Shown here one piece after another: positions 35,701 through 54,515 of a DNA stretch of 64,000 nucleotides. The notes under the pieces were generated by a model. That model ran no database searches. It was not told where the DNA came from and was given only the letters and a program-made list of their open reading frames with translations. The stretch is from Alitta virens (lineage: Eukaryota; Annelida; Polychaeta; Phyllodocida; Nereididae), in the NCBI GenBank assembly GCA_932294295.1, contig OW028575.1, positions 37,884,253 through 37,948,252 on the forward strand. Direction: 5' to 3'. The position numbers and the translations under genes are program-made. Position 1 is the first letter of the stretch; the number at the start of each line of letters is the position of its first letter.

Positions 35701-35880
35701 ATAATTGGTTGTCTGTTGGCAAGGGCATAATAGCAAAAGAAGATCATGACAAAAAAAAGCACCAAAAAATCACAACTCGCTTGCAGACACGCTCATGTGG
35801 ACATTTATAACGTAAACCAGAAAAGAAATACAGGTAAATTAACTCACCTGAGACTCTCCCACCAACACCTCGATATCCAT
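9668..35880 (-). CDS. TTC28: Tetratricopeptide repeat protein 28 orthologue, 16 exons, complete
   Basis: Exons, 5' to 3': 35880-35848, 28924-28658, 20367-20220, 19969-19697, 19324-17018, 16535-16395, 16245-16071, 15810-15708, 15586-15334, 15183-15015, 14847-13563, 13228-12997, 12905-12829, 12556-12340, 12100-11901, 11722-9668. They sum to 7935 nt, 2644 residues (human TTC28 is about 2480), and every junction keeps frame. Residues about 30-100 are a classic N-terminal TPR block. About 200-1150 are tandem 40-residue TPRs of the G-x-A-x-x-N-L-G type. About 1290-1720 are a CHAT domain, then a conserved C-terminal module and a disordered Ser-rich tail with PPxY motifs. Vertebrate TTC28 is reported at the spindle midzone and midbody with Aurora B; that role here is inferred. 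An in-frame TGA lies about 25 codons upstream of the chosen ATG. Confidence 0.95.
11901..12100 (-). CDS. TTC28: TTC28 exon 15
   Basis: Acceptor TATTGCAG, donor ACTTCT|GTAAGT. Encodes LLLDSSSSMESLNSTGSGTS, matching the conserved LDSSSSLESL stretch of vertebrate TTC28, then a basic Ser-rich segment. Confidence 0.9.
12340..12556 (-). CDS. TTC28: TTC28 exon 14
   Basis: Acceptor ATTTACAG, donor GTTTG|GTAAGT, phase 1. Encodes VRLWHAPGCHEFLASQGFDL and KQVNRRSLSFALQAL, a highly conserved C-terminal module of TTC28 of unknown function. Confidence 0.95.
12829..12905 (-). CDS. TTC28: TTC28 exon 13
   Basis: Small 77-nt exon, acceptor TTTCTTCCAG, donor ACCATG|GTAATT. Encodes LPVPTLMALSKMIAHAEVGE. Confidence 0.9.
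12997..13228 (-). CDS. TTC28: TTC28 exon 12
   Basis: Acceptor TATTTACAG, donor CTTG|GTAGGT. Encodes VEKSLQRIHQGQRNAMYTTQ and AVFFPVSDPGDRLAQCSASL, near-identical to vertebrate TTC28. Confidence 0.95.
13563..14847 (-). CDS. TTC28: TTC28 exon 11, CHAT domain
   Basis: Acceptor GTTTGTTGCAG, donor CATTTG|GTAAGT, 1285 nt. Holds almost the whole CHAT (caspase-like) fold: ALYELLIAPM, LILVLQGDLYLIPFAVL, ATKETVL, CHFATHISWK (His about 1519-1523), LTRAFLAAGAQCVLFSLWPV. The segment that carries the catalytic Cys in active CHAT proteases reads VVLSSGHTDD (about 1591), with no Cys. Human TTC28 also lacks it, so the domain is probably a pseudoprotease scaffold. Confidence 0.96.
15015..15183 (-). CDS. TTC28: TTC28 exon 10
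   Basis: Acceptor TTCTTAG, donor CATCCAG|GTTGGT. Encodes GIVKFHE ... QYVGHVRESLGVEPH, the link between TPR array and CHAT domain. Confidence 0.9.
15334..15586 (-). CDS. TTC28: TTC28 exon 9
   Basis: Acceptor GTTTTCAG, donor GATCAAG|GTAAGG. Encodes RVLVALGRTDEALVVAERGR and AAVLYYSIAAGYLYSWLI, the start of the CHAT-associated region. Confidence 0.95.
15708..15810 (-). CDS. TTC28: TTC28 exon 8
   Basis: Acceptor TTTTAACAG, donor TTGCAA|GTAAGT. Encodes AAELFETIRREFQISNDYKL and SLFDLQTASYQALQ. Confidence 0.93.
16071..16245 (-). CDS. TTC28: TTC28 exon 7, TPRs
   Basis: Acceptor TTTGCTGCAG, donor TATACAA|GTAATT. Encodes the last TPRs (YKQAVQYLQQGLNIAEQMGH). Confidence 0.93.
16395..16535 (-). CDS. 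TTC28: TTC28 exon 6, TPR
   Basis: Acceptor TGTATTGCAG, donor AGTTTAG|GTAAGC. Encodes RAYGNLGLSQESLGEYDKAI and EQHLSIAAQIGDKSAK. Confidence 0.94.
17018..19324 (-). CDS. TTC28: TTC28 exon 5, array of about 19 TPRs
   Basis: A single 2307-nt exon (acceptor GTCTTCAG, donor TTCAAT|GTGAGT) encoding 769 residues of back-to-back 40-residue TPRs. Each has the pattern A-x-x-N-L-G-x-x-Y near its start and a charged A-x-x-L-x-D turn, e.g. GECRAHGNLGSAYFSKGNYK. The repeats are diverged from each other, so this is an old array under constraint. Confidence 0.97.
19697..19969 (-). CDS. TTC28: TTC28 exon 4
   Basis: Acceptor TATTTTACAG, donor TCATTAG|GTGAGT. Encodes KMKLDQSPFVIISVVGQELL and GTCSLKLRGSVFSALSSAHW, among the best conserved stretches of TTC28. 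Confidence 0.96.
20220..20367 (-). CDS. TTC28: TTC28 exon 3
   Basis: Acceptor TTGATTGCAG, donor CTGAAAG|GTTAGT. Encodes AYYREGLALQALGKDADALA and SGLAQDPKSPQLL, the third N-terminal TPR. Confidence 0.93.
20648..20808. mobile_element. MITE with TTTTGCCTCATTGACCTC-type termini
   Basis: Left end TTTTGCCTCATTGACCTC (20649-20667) is matched by GAGGTCAATGTGGCAAAA (20783-20800) in inverted orientation with two mismatches. Internal inverted pairs (TGACATCATC/GATGTCATAA) also occur. About 160 bp, no coding capacity. Confidence 0.6.
20836..21078. mobile_element. Foldback element FB1, two tandem copies
   Basis: The second copy has a perfect 21-bp inverted repeat: AAAACTCCAGAGGACGTCAT+G at 20960-20980 and its exact complement at 21040-21060, around a 59-bp loop with CCCATTGG and CCAATGG. 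A diverged first copy occupies 20836-20945. Related copies are at 28464, 43498, 51858 and 52158. Confidence 0.8.
21640..21806 (+). repeat. SINE family B, partial copy
   Basis: Shares the stretch from TTGTACTCGGTGTCTATGC through CCCACCCATGAGGTAAATGT to TATCATCTCACCTCGTCCGC with copies at 26868, 32585, 34050, 51585, 54410 and 63556. The 119-codon open frame over 21447-21806 is within this repeat and not a gene. Confidence 0.7.
21830..22150 (-). repeat. Probable tRNA-headed SINE (family C), single copy
   Basis: On the minus strand a tRNA-like head (GAGAAGTGGGTTGGACTCGT ... GGGTTCCAACCC as B box, near 22090) leads into a non-tRNA body. Only one copy is in this window, so family status is inferred from the head alone. 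Confidence 0.4.
22951..23695. repeat. 51-bp minisatellite, about 14.5 units
   Basis: Tandem units of about 51 bp built on AAATATCTGCACAGCTGTGA, TTCTCATGTTTACATCTTC and AAATAAACTGAG. Because 51 is a multiple of three and the unit has no stop in some frames, both strands stay open for 80 or more codons; this is not a gene. Units 7-9 and 10-12 form a 154-bp higher-order repeat: both triplets share a CTGCACTGCTGTG variant in the middle unit and TCTAAATAAATTTGAG at the boundary. Confidence 0.95.
25269..25280. repeat. C12 homopolymer
   Basis: Twelve cytosines in TTC28 intron 2. See similar G/C tracts at 28405, 45768 and 61236. Confidence 0.9.
26868..27091 (-). repeat. SINE family B, longest copy with tRNA-like head
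   Basis: On the minus strand the head reads GGTGGCTTAGTGGTCAAGGC (A-box-like, about 27088) and CTGGTTGACC (B-box-like). The shared family B body follows: ATGCTGGGACAAGG, CCCACTCATGGGCTAAATGT, TTATCATGTCATCATAACAT and CTGGCAGCTG. Confidence 0.65.
27430..27545. repeat. (CTTAT)n microsatellite
   Basis: Imperfect pentanucleotide tract of CTTAT/CTTGT. The same motif recurs at 36276, 44721, 55045 and 58597. Confidence 0.85.
28405..28422. repeat. G18 homopolymer
   Basis: Eighteen guanines on the plus strand, hence C18 in the TTC28 pre-mRNA, about 240 bases after exon 2. Confidence 0.9.
28464..28595. mobile_element. Foldback element FB1, copy in TTC28 intron 2
   Basis: AAATAAACTCCAGGGGGCGT on the left and ACATCCTCTGGGGTGTTATT on the right, with GCCAATGG in the loop; diverged from the copy at 20960. 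Ends about 60 bases from exon 2. Confidence 0.7.
28658..28924 (-). CDS. TTC28: TTC28 exon 2, N-terminal TPR block
   Basis: Acceptor TTCTTTTCCAG, donor CCAAAG|GTAAGA, phase 0 at both ends. Encodes EFLEKVRESNQAIQSGKFDR and SNRAAAYMKLKKPELALRDA, the Hsp70/Hsp90-cochaperone-like first TPRs. Confidence 0.95.
28946..30115. repeat. Degenerate about 20-bp minisatellite split by a MITE
   Basis: Imperfect units around GTGAGGTGGTCTTAATTTTG fill 28946-29125 and resume at 29750-30115. Between them lies a copy of the CAGTTAGTTTCAT MITE (29144-29478) and unrelated sequence. The array begins about 20 bases upstream of the TTC28 exon 2 acceptor. Confidence 0.75.
29144..29478 (+). mobile_element. MITE with CAGTTAGTTTCAT termini, copy 1
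   Basis: Aligns along its length with 53173-53572 and, inverted, with about 60325-61084. Shared landmarks are AGCTGGCTACTCAAAG, GGCAGGTGTAAGC and GCTTTAGCCAGTTATAG. Ends are worn. Non-autonomous. Confidence 0.75.
32585..32705 (+). repeat. SINE family B, fragment
   Basis: Shares GGTGTGGATTCCAAGC and ATCATCTCATCATCACGTCT with the other copies. Confidence 0.6.
34050..34150 (+). repeat. SINE family B, fragment
   Basis: Shares GATGTGTAACATTGAGTGGA and CTGGCAGCTGGTCATA with the other copies. Confidence 0.6.
34598..34838. repeat. (TATC)n microsatellite with GTCT variants
   Basis: About 240 bp of CTAT/CTGT tetranucleotide repeats. It creates an artificial low-complexity open frame (Ser/Ile/Tyr/Leu). 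Confidence 0.95.
35848..35880 (-). CDS. TTC28: TTC28 exon 1 (start codon)
   Basis: ATG at 35880 encodes MDIEVLVGESQ up to a donor TCTCAG|GTGAGT, and joins in phase 0 to exon 2. The frame is closed by TGA about 25 codons upstream with no other ATG between. The N-terminus is shorter than the vertebrate one and not conserved, so the start rests on phase and splice signals. Confidence 0.7.
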
Positions 35881-36180
35881 TTGATATTTTAACACCTTTA
35901 TAACATCGTGGTTCGACTCCACTTGTGGACTATCAAGGGGTAAATCCAAAATGCTTCATGGTTTGGCATTGCTAGACCTCTAAGCGAACGATCAAGGAAT
36001 ACAGGTAACAATCGCCATATTGAAGCTGCTCCACTTAACGCATGAGCGACCCCTGCATAGTTCTGATGCCATCCGGCAGGTGAGTGAGGGGTGCTTTCCA
36101 GACAGCTAGACAGACGAACAGAGACGGAGGTCGGAGAGGGAAAGATAGACAAAGTGGGAGACGCAATTTTGGCTGTATCA
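35881..36180 (-). promoter_or_regulatory. TTC28: Probable 5' UTR/promoter region of TTC28
   Basis: Immediately upstream of the TTC28 ATG. A TTATAAAG motif lies only about 20-30 bases upstream of the ATG, which is probably too close to be a TATA box. No CpG-rich core is evident. Assigned by position only. Confidence 0.3.
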
Positions 36181-36275
36181 TGACTACAATGATATAATGA
36201 ATTTTTTTATTATTATTTTCGTTTCCTTTTTTTTGTACACGTGATGTTTTTGAGCTTTTTAGATCGCATTAAAAA

Positions 36276-36312
36276 CGCTTATCTTATCTTATCTTTTTAA
36301 TTTATCTTTTGA
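36276..36312. repeat. Short (CTTAT)n tract
   Basis: Four to five CTTAT units; same motif as at 27430. Confidence 0.75.
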
Positions 36313-37065
36313 CCGCAATTTTTAAATCTTGAAAGTGAGAACTATCCCGTTGCTGTTTGAACCATGGGTTTTGCTTTGTATATGTTATGAACACTGTCAA
36401 CAACTTCTTGAAATTCCAAATAGATCATTTTTGCATTTCAAGTTAGATCGTACATTACATGGCGGTCGTTTTAAAAGTTTCTTAAACCACATAATTTATA
36501 TTTTGATTAGGTTTGAGGGAGCTAATAATATGTATAACCAGAGGAACTGATAATCCACCTGTATATACTATTGTAAAGTCATCTTTGTAAGTGAAATTTC
36601 ATGACAACAAAAGAGAGGAAAGTCAGTAGCCCATTGTTTTACACCAGGTGGCGCACCAAAGTCTTTCGGGGGAGCCACCTTACCTGTGTAAAGTTCCAAT
36701 TTAGTCCACTAGAGTCATTGTTGTACTCTTCAGAAGTTAATTTGAATCGTCTGGAATTGATTTGCCAACAGCAAGGCCAATGTCTAGTGTGATATACCAA
36801 ACCTTTGCAAATCAGGTGACCCCAGTGGAACTGATCTATCCACTAGAGACCGCTGGCTGACTGTTGTACATGAGAATTTGTACAATGGCGTACATAATGC
36901 TAAATTTCACTGTTGAGTGGTACAATGCCAAAGGCCTTCATGATGTCAAAATACACAATATCCACTGAGTGACCAACATCTAGTAATTCTGTAAATTTTT
37001 CTAGTACTGCTAGCATTTGTACATATGATTGCGTGCAGATCTGCCTCCAAGGAACCTGAAATGTC

Positions 37066-37160
37066 TAAAAGTTTGATGGCTGTTTCATCCTTCATCTCAT
37101 CGCCTGTCCTAATTAGCCCATCAGGTGCAGAAATACAGGATGTAAAGCCCTGATCCCATC
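37066..37160 (+). repeat. SINE family A, 3' fragment
   Basis: Body only: GATGGCTGTTTCATCC, TCATCTCATCGCCTGTCCTA, GTGCAGAAATACAGGA and TAAAGCCCTGATCC. The tRNA-like head is missing. Confidence 0.75.
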
Positions 37161-37683
37161 CACCTTCGAAGTAGTCTGCTAGAAGCTGGGTCTTTTTGGC
37201 ACGCCGCACTGCGATTGGTAGGCAGGCAGAAATTCTGGTAATCAGCGAGTGCAGGCAATTTTAGCGATCTGACTTCCTTGTACGTTTTAATAAATAACTT
37301 CGTCCATTTTTATCTAATTTTAAAATTCAAACATTTTTTGAAAGCCAAATTCTTGACCAGTCCAAATGTGTAACTGACATTAATTTTCAGTGAAACGTAA
37401 CCAAAGAAATGATAAAGAACAAATCGACAATAAAAAATATTGGAGTTAGTGTTACAAAAAAATTACACAATGGTTACATTGTGAGACATGAGATATGTAC
37501 TCCCTCAAATGTTATGTACAACTCGGACTATCGGCCTCGTTGTACATTGGCATTTTCGGGTGTACATATCTTCATGTCCCACATGTAACCATTGTATAAT
37601 TGTATACTGTCTCATACTAACGCCTTATTTGTATCAAGCCTAAATGGTACGTTATTAAATTAATGAGCATGAAGTTTTAAGTG

Positions 37684-38285
37684 ATATCACAAGGATCAGT
37701 TCTTGGACCAATCCTAACATCTATATCAACACACTGCCAGGCTACCTTACTTTCTCTGACATCTTCCTATTCGCTGATGATACTAAACTGTTCCTAACCT
37801 CCCACGGCAAGCCCTGCCAAATAACAGCTAAAATCAGCTTCACTAATCTTTTATTATTTTTTGCAGTCTTGTCTAATTGGTTGCTTTTGCGCCCCCAAAG
37901 CAGTGCTGATAGCTAAACTAGCTTGGTTAATTAATAATTCGTGCTTATAGATGGACAAAGAATCACTCCTCATATTCCACCCAGACAAGTGCAATGTGCT
38001 ACACCTAGGCAAAGCTACCAGAATACACATTAGATGGGTACCCACTCCAAGCAGAAGTCAATGACCTCGGTGTAACAATACGGTGTTATAGCGGAAAATA
38101 AAATAAACTTTGATATGGACATAATTAGAAGGACATCTGCACATCTTGCTTCTGACTCATTCCTCCAACTAGTACCAACACCTTAGAAACTATATCATCA
38201 AAAACAAAGAGTCACAAAACTTGTACCTGGCCTGAGTCAGAAGAATGGTGGGAGATGTTACATGATGCCCACGCTGATCTGTTTG
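37684..38285 (+). pseudogene. Decayed non-LTR reverse transcriptase fragment
   Basis: Conceptual pieces in shifting frames match RT landmarks in order: QGSVLGPIL (about 37692), LFADDTKLFLTS (about 37768, an intact ADD), FHPDKCNVLHLGKA (about 37977), NDLGVT (about 38067) and VTKLVPGL (about 38213). Stops and frameshifts interrupt it, the PQG-to-ADD spacing is shortened, and no endonuclease is left. A separate, older LINE lineage than the one at 47-51 kb. Confidence 0.75.
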
Positions 38286-38368
38286 ACAGATCTATCAGAC
38301 AAGATCACCTGGTGGGTGCGTAGCACCCTCCGAGTGAGGATGATCTGTCAAACAAATCAGGGACGAGC
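38268..38368. repeat. Palindrome with nested hairpin
   Basis: TGTTTGACAGATC (about 38279) pairs with GATCTGTCAAACA (about 38350), around an inner hairpin TGGGTGC-GTA-GCACCC near 38320. Small foldback element next to the RT relic, or a folded RNA. Confidence 0.55.
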
Positions 38369-40819
38369 CTTGTTTTCTTTTGTTTTTCATTTCAACGATG
38401 TGGAACTTAAAAATTTTAGAATCGGATGAAAATTAACAAAGTTACTGTATAAAACGTGCACGAAGCCTTTCTATATTTTGAGTGGGAACAAGAGCGTCGC
38501 CAGCGTCGTAAAAGTCCTCGGCCCTAGTTCACTCAAATTTTGACCTGTCTTCAAAACTTAATTCTGTATGTACATAACCCATTTATGCTATGATAATTAA
38601 TCTGTCTCATCAACTGTAGTCGCGCCGCCATTTTTTCGGCCGTACGCGTTTCGTCCTTACTTGGAAACAGCACATGAACGTCATTCTGTGTGGTATGAAA
38701 TGCAGATCACCCAGCCTGTATCACCCGCTATTTCACGTGACTTTTTCAATAAATAAGAAATGACACGGAAGTATGCATAAACTCATTTATGACCTTTTAG
38801 GAGAACATTGTCTGATTGTCAACAACATCTGCACTAATATGTACAGAGCAGTTCTACTGACAATGATTTCCAGATCCTCCGTTAAGAAACATATTCTACA
38901 AAGACCAACAAACAGTATCACAAGTAGATACAAGTACCAATAACAATATAAATGCTTTGTGCACAACCTCATGAATACATTGTACATCTTGGAGACATAA
39001 AGAGTAATGATATATTCACAAGGATGATCATGGTATAATAACGGAGTACCACGGAATGAAATATTACGAGACTTACAATGGGAGGGAATAATTTCAGAAA
39101 ACCAGAATGGTGTCTACAAATGTTTTTATTGATAGTTTTATCCCGAGTAGGAGGCAGATGGGAGTTAAATGACATTCTGATTGGTTATAACCAAGAAAAA
39201 TATAAGTTAACTCCAGACTATGAGGGATATAACTAACTTATACTCCACTAGACATATTGTTTGATTTGTTTAACTGCTCTTACTATGCGAGTAAGGAACT
39301 GTTTGAACTCGGGAGGGAGTTAACTGACATTTTCATTAGTTATAAGGAATTACATTACAGCCGTTTGTTATAGTCAAGTTATAAATTAGCTAGCCAGAAA
39401 CGACCTACATTGCATTAGATGCGATGTAGGGTCGAAACGACTTGAATAGGAATTCTTGGAATTTGACATTTTTTGCAACAGGTTTTTTCAACAAAAACGT
39501 TAGCATACCTATTTCGTCGTTATGTACATGAGGACTGCTCTGTTTACTATGGTCTCGCACTCAGATATGGTTGATTTCTTCAAATTTTAATCACGTTTTG
39601 TGCCATTTTAGAATTCACGTTTCATTGATAATCCATCCTTCAACGTCCCAAGTACATAAAAAACTTAATTTTGAAATAACTCGCGCCAGTCTATAGTTTC
39701 TTCAATTTGACAGGTAAAATTAAAATATCATTTTTAAATATTTATAGTGTCCTAGTGTGCGAATAAAGCAAATAAACACCAATTTGTAATAATGGCTGCT
39801 GTCATGGATAATCAAGGAAACATGAGTTCAAAAATGCAGAAATCGATTAAATTTGGAAGGAATCAATCGTATCTGAGTGCGAGATAGAAAAGAGGTATGT
39901 CTAAACCCAGAGCAAATGTATTTCATGTGGCAGACGTTTATTATAAGGCTAGTTCCCACACAAGGCGAAATTCCATATTTTTCATCTATGACGTTGTAAC
40001 CTATTAATTAGCTAGAATGTTTGGATTTGAAATGTTGAGAACATTTCTGTCCATTTTGTGCTGCTCAATGCCATTTGTGGCAAAATATGACCTAAAAACA
40101 TGTGGACCTTTATCTTGAATCCTACTATGATATATATAAATATAAATAACCAGGTTTTGTAAGCTGATTTTGTAACATTACGTGTTTGTCTGAAGAAATC
40201 TCATGCTGTATGAAAATAGCTGTCCTATACGTTACTAGAGACACAGTTGCTGTTACAATTTCGTAAAATTCAGATATCATTGGTTTTGTTTGACTGCCAT
40301 GTGTAAAGATGCGCTATACAGTATATTCTGGTGTGTTTGGCACTATCTAGGTTTACTTGTGAGTCCACAAAAAAAGTATATTAAATTTTATAATTATGGT
40401 TTTGAATGCCTGATGACCTCACGTTAGAGAGACACTCCATTGTACACACTCTGAGTAACAGGAACGGTGATACTGGTTTAATACAAATGTTAAACATTTT
40501 GACAACATTGGCACTGTGCTGTCTAGTCATTGCCCTGCTACCTTTTAAAAATACATTTTGCTAGCCTAATCTATCAATTTCTCTCAATGCCAATATACTA
40601 GCTTGTGGCATTAAATGTCTAGCACAAGTAACAGTGAAAATGCAGATCATTTAGTTGCGTTTGCAACATGAAATTCAGAATAATTGTGTAAACTACCGAG
40701 AGAACTTGCAAGATAGGGTCGACGTCAGACCGACATGTGCCAATCTCGGCCAATGCAGGGCCAATGTCGGGCCTATGCCGCATTTTATCTGTGTAAGGAT
40801 ACATTCATCGATTTCTCTT
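38369..40819. other. Intergenic stretch, nothing recognised
   Basis: AT-rich, with one GC-rich patch near 38620-38660 (GCCGCCATTTTTTCGGCCGT). That patch could be a promoter, but I find no convincing exon next to it. Confidence 0.4.
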
Positions 40820-41044
40820 GCACTTACAGTGTAAGGTGGTGGGTGGGTTAGGGCTTTACTTCCTGTATTTCTGCAATCTACACCTGATGGGCTAATAAGG
40901 ACAGGCAGAGACCAGGACAATGAGATGAAGGATGAAACAGCCATCCAACTTAGGCCCGACCGGGAATTGAAACCAGGACCCAGTGATTGGAAGCCCTGCA
41001 CGCTACCACTAAGCTAGGCCCCCACCCCGCACTTACAGTGTAAG
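40820..41044 (-). repeat. SINE family A, full copy with perfect 16-bp target duplication
   Basis: GCACTTACAGTGTAAG occurs at 40820-40835 and again at 41029-41044, flanking a 193-bp SINE (40836-41028). On the minus strand the element runs from TAGCTTAGTGGTAGCG (A box) and GGTTTCAATTCC (B box) to a CCCACCCACCAC tail. The perfect duplication points to a recent LINE-mediated insertion. Confidence 0.92.
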
Positions 41045-41547
41045 ATTTCATACCAATATACATACAGCATATCAGCCACATGGTTTTATAAGTATGACTA
41101 AAAAAAAAGCAAAATGCATACAAATAATTCTTAAATTGGTAGCTGGACATTGACTATATACAGCACACAGTGTTGGAATTTGGTTGGGCATCAACTTGAG
41201 AGCAGGACACAGACTGCTGATGCTGCTACCTTGTGTTAAATATTAAACTAACAATATAGGAAGAACTGTTTTTTGGTTTGAAGAGCCACCAGGGCACAAC
41301 AAGATGATCAAGTTTGCCTGTTCAGTCCACTTTGCCTTGTAGCTTCAACTGCTGTGGAGAGGTTTCAACTTCGTATCAAGTTTGGGGGCACGAGCTCTCA
41401 TATAAAAGCTGTGTCAGTCGAAAAGGGACACAATTTTTGGAATAAAAGTCAGGGGACCATGCAAATTGCAAATGTCTTCTAGGCCAGAGGGCTTGATGGT
41501 TTCAGGGCAGCCGGAGTGTTTTCATCCACTTTTGGTAGGTTCCTTAG

Positions 41548-52779
<11,232 letters not shown>

Positions 52780-53137
52780 CTGCAAAAAAAAAAAGCAAAC
52801 ATATTGTGATATTAATATACATGTTAAGAGGAGAGCGGGGTAAGTTGAGCTACTTTTTGTTTCATGGGAAGTGGAGGTTAAAGGATACCTATTCATGAAA
52901 CTGGCTGATTTGTTCATATGTTGGATTAACTTAATAGTGTATATTTAGTTTTGAAAATTCAGTTGCACATCCATAGCCTTTAACAAGGGCTGATACCCAT
53001 AATGTGATGGACTACAATAACTTGGCGACAATTCAGCAAGTTGAAACAAATGGTGAAGCCTAATGCATGCAAGGACAAAATTACTTTCATTACTAAGCCA
53101 CTTTGTCTCGGAAAAAGCACTTGTCGAAGGAAGGCCT

Positions 53138-53727
53138 GGGTGGGTGAATAGATTTGGGCTGTACGTCCTATACAGTTTCATTAAAAACGTCCTGTCAAAC
53201 TGAACCTAGACAAAGCTAGACAACTTCTACTATATGATGCTACCTGCCACTAAACTGAACTGTCTGGCTATAGCTGGCTACTCAAAGCCGGATCTAAAAT
53301 TACCTGCACAAACCATTTGGTGCATAAGTTGAGAGTTATGCATATTCACCATTCTTTGATGAAAAGATGCATGTCTATTGCGCATACATATTTGTGATAT
53401 ATTAGATACATTTCTTACATTTATGAAAGTTTATATGTTTTCAGTGGTGGTAGGTGTAAGCCAACCATAAGCTGGCAGTGGACAGAAGCAGCTGGCTTTA
53501 GCCAGTTATAGCTACAGCCAGGAATAGGTGACTAAAGCTGCCTAGAGTCACCATATTTTATGAAACTAACTGTATTTCTGCTCGTGATTGGCTCATTAGG
53601 ATAGGCAGGGAGCATGAATGAGATCAAGAAAGAAACAGCCATCCAACTTAGGATCTACCAGGAATTGAACCCAGGACCCAGTAATTGGAAGCTCAGCGCA
53701 CTACCACTGAGCTCCCATCCCCTCAAA
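53138..53727 (-). repeat. SINE family A, copy interrupted by a MITE
   Basis: The SINE tail side (GGTGGGTGAATAG ... GGGCTGTACGTCCTATA) ends at 53172. The body resumes at 53573 (TATTTCTGCTCGTGATTGGC) through AACAGCCATCCAACTTAGG, the B box (complement GAATTGAACCC) and the A box (complement CTACCACTGAGCTC). The 400-bp insert between is a separate element. Confidence 0.82.
53173..53572 (+). mobile_element. MITE with CAGTTAGTTTCAT termini inserted in a SINE, TA duplication
   Basis: Starts CAGTTTCATT and ends ATGAAACTAACTG, inverted copies. It is flanked by TA on both sides (53171-53172 and 53573-53574), at a site that is a single TA in the uninterrupted SINE at 40836-41028. TA duplication is the mark of Tc1/mariner-type transposition. 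Related to 29144-29478 and 60325-61084. Confidence 0.85.
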
Positions 53728-54409
53728 GGCAGGCCTACATCACGGCTGCATGATGATGTCCATAGAAGTTGCATGGACTAATGGGTTGGGGAAGAGTGGG
53801 GTCGTACAGTTAACAATGTCAGACACTAGCTGACCACTGGTCACTATATGCAAAGACACCCCACCGGAAATGGGCTTCATGCAGCCGTTGCAACTCTCTC
53901 ATGCTCTGTTCCCTTAGGAGTTACAGCACTTCCGGTGAAAGAAACACAGACCTCATTGTGTGCACACGCAAGCGGAAGTGGAAGAAACTAGCTCAAAATG
54001 TGAAACGTCTGACCACATAAGTACCCTTCTTGTAAACCATTTTGGCATTGCAGTTGCTGGCCTACGCACCCCCAGAATAAGCAATTACCACAACAAATTG
54101 GTTTTAATTCAAATCAAATCAAAAATGTATTACCGTTTTAATTTTCAAAAATGTATTACCTTTTTTATTTTTTTTGACATTGTATATACAAATATAGTAA
54201 TAATTGTTTAAAGCATTACATGATTTTATACGGTAGGGTGATGCATATGGCATATTTGCCATTACAACGTATTACAAAATACCTAATATGAAATGTATTG
54301 AATATATACTATAAAATTAAATACTTGTGTATGTATCCTTCTAATTGTTGAAAGTTTTTAATTTGTTTATAAAACAAAAATTGTAATGAATATATATAGA
54401 AATGCTGGG

Positions 54410-54515
54410 ACAAAATAAAGACCCCTTCCATGGCGTAAATGTGTAACATGTCGTTGAATCCAAGCATTATCATCTCATCATAACTTCTGCCCTGGCAGCT
54501 GGTCATACAATGTGT
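54410..54515 (+). repeat. SINE family B, fragment
   Basis: GTAAATGTGTAACATG, TTATCATCTCATCATAACTT and CTGGCAGCTGGTCATACAA. Confidence 0.65.

Larger units (their letters stand above)
28925..35847 (-). other. TTC28: TTC28 intron 1
   Basis: A 6.9-kb AT-rich intron. Besides the degenerate array and MITE at its 3' end, two family B SINE pieces (32585-32705, 34050-34150) and a TATC microsatellite, I see nothing recognisable. Short open frames lack splice or domain support. Confidence 0.75.
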
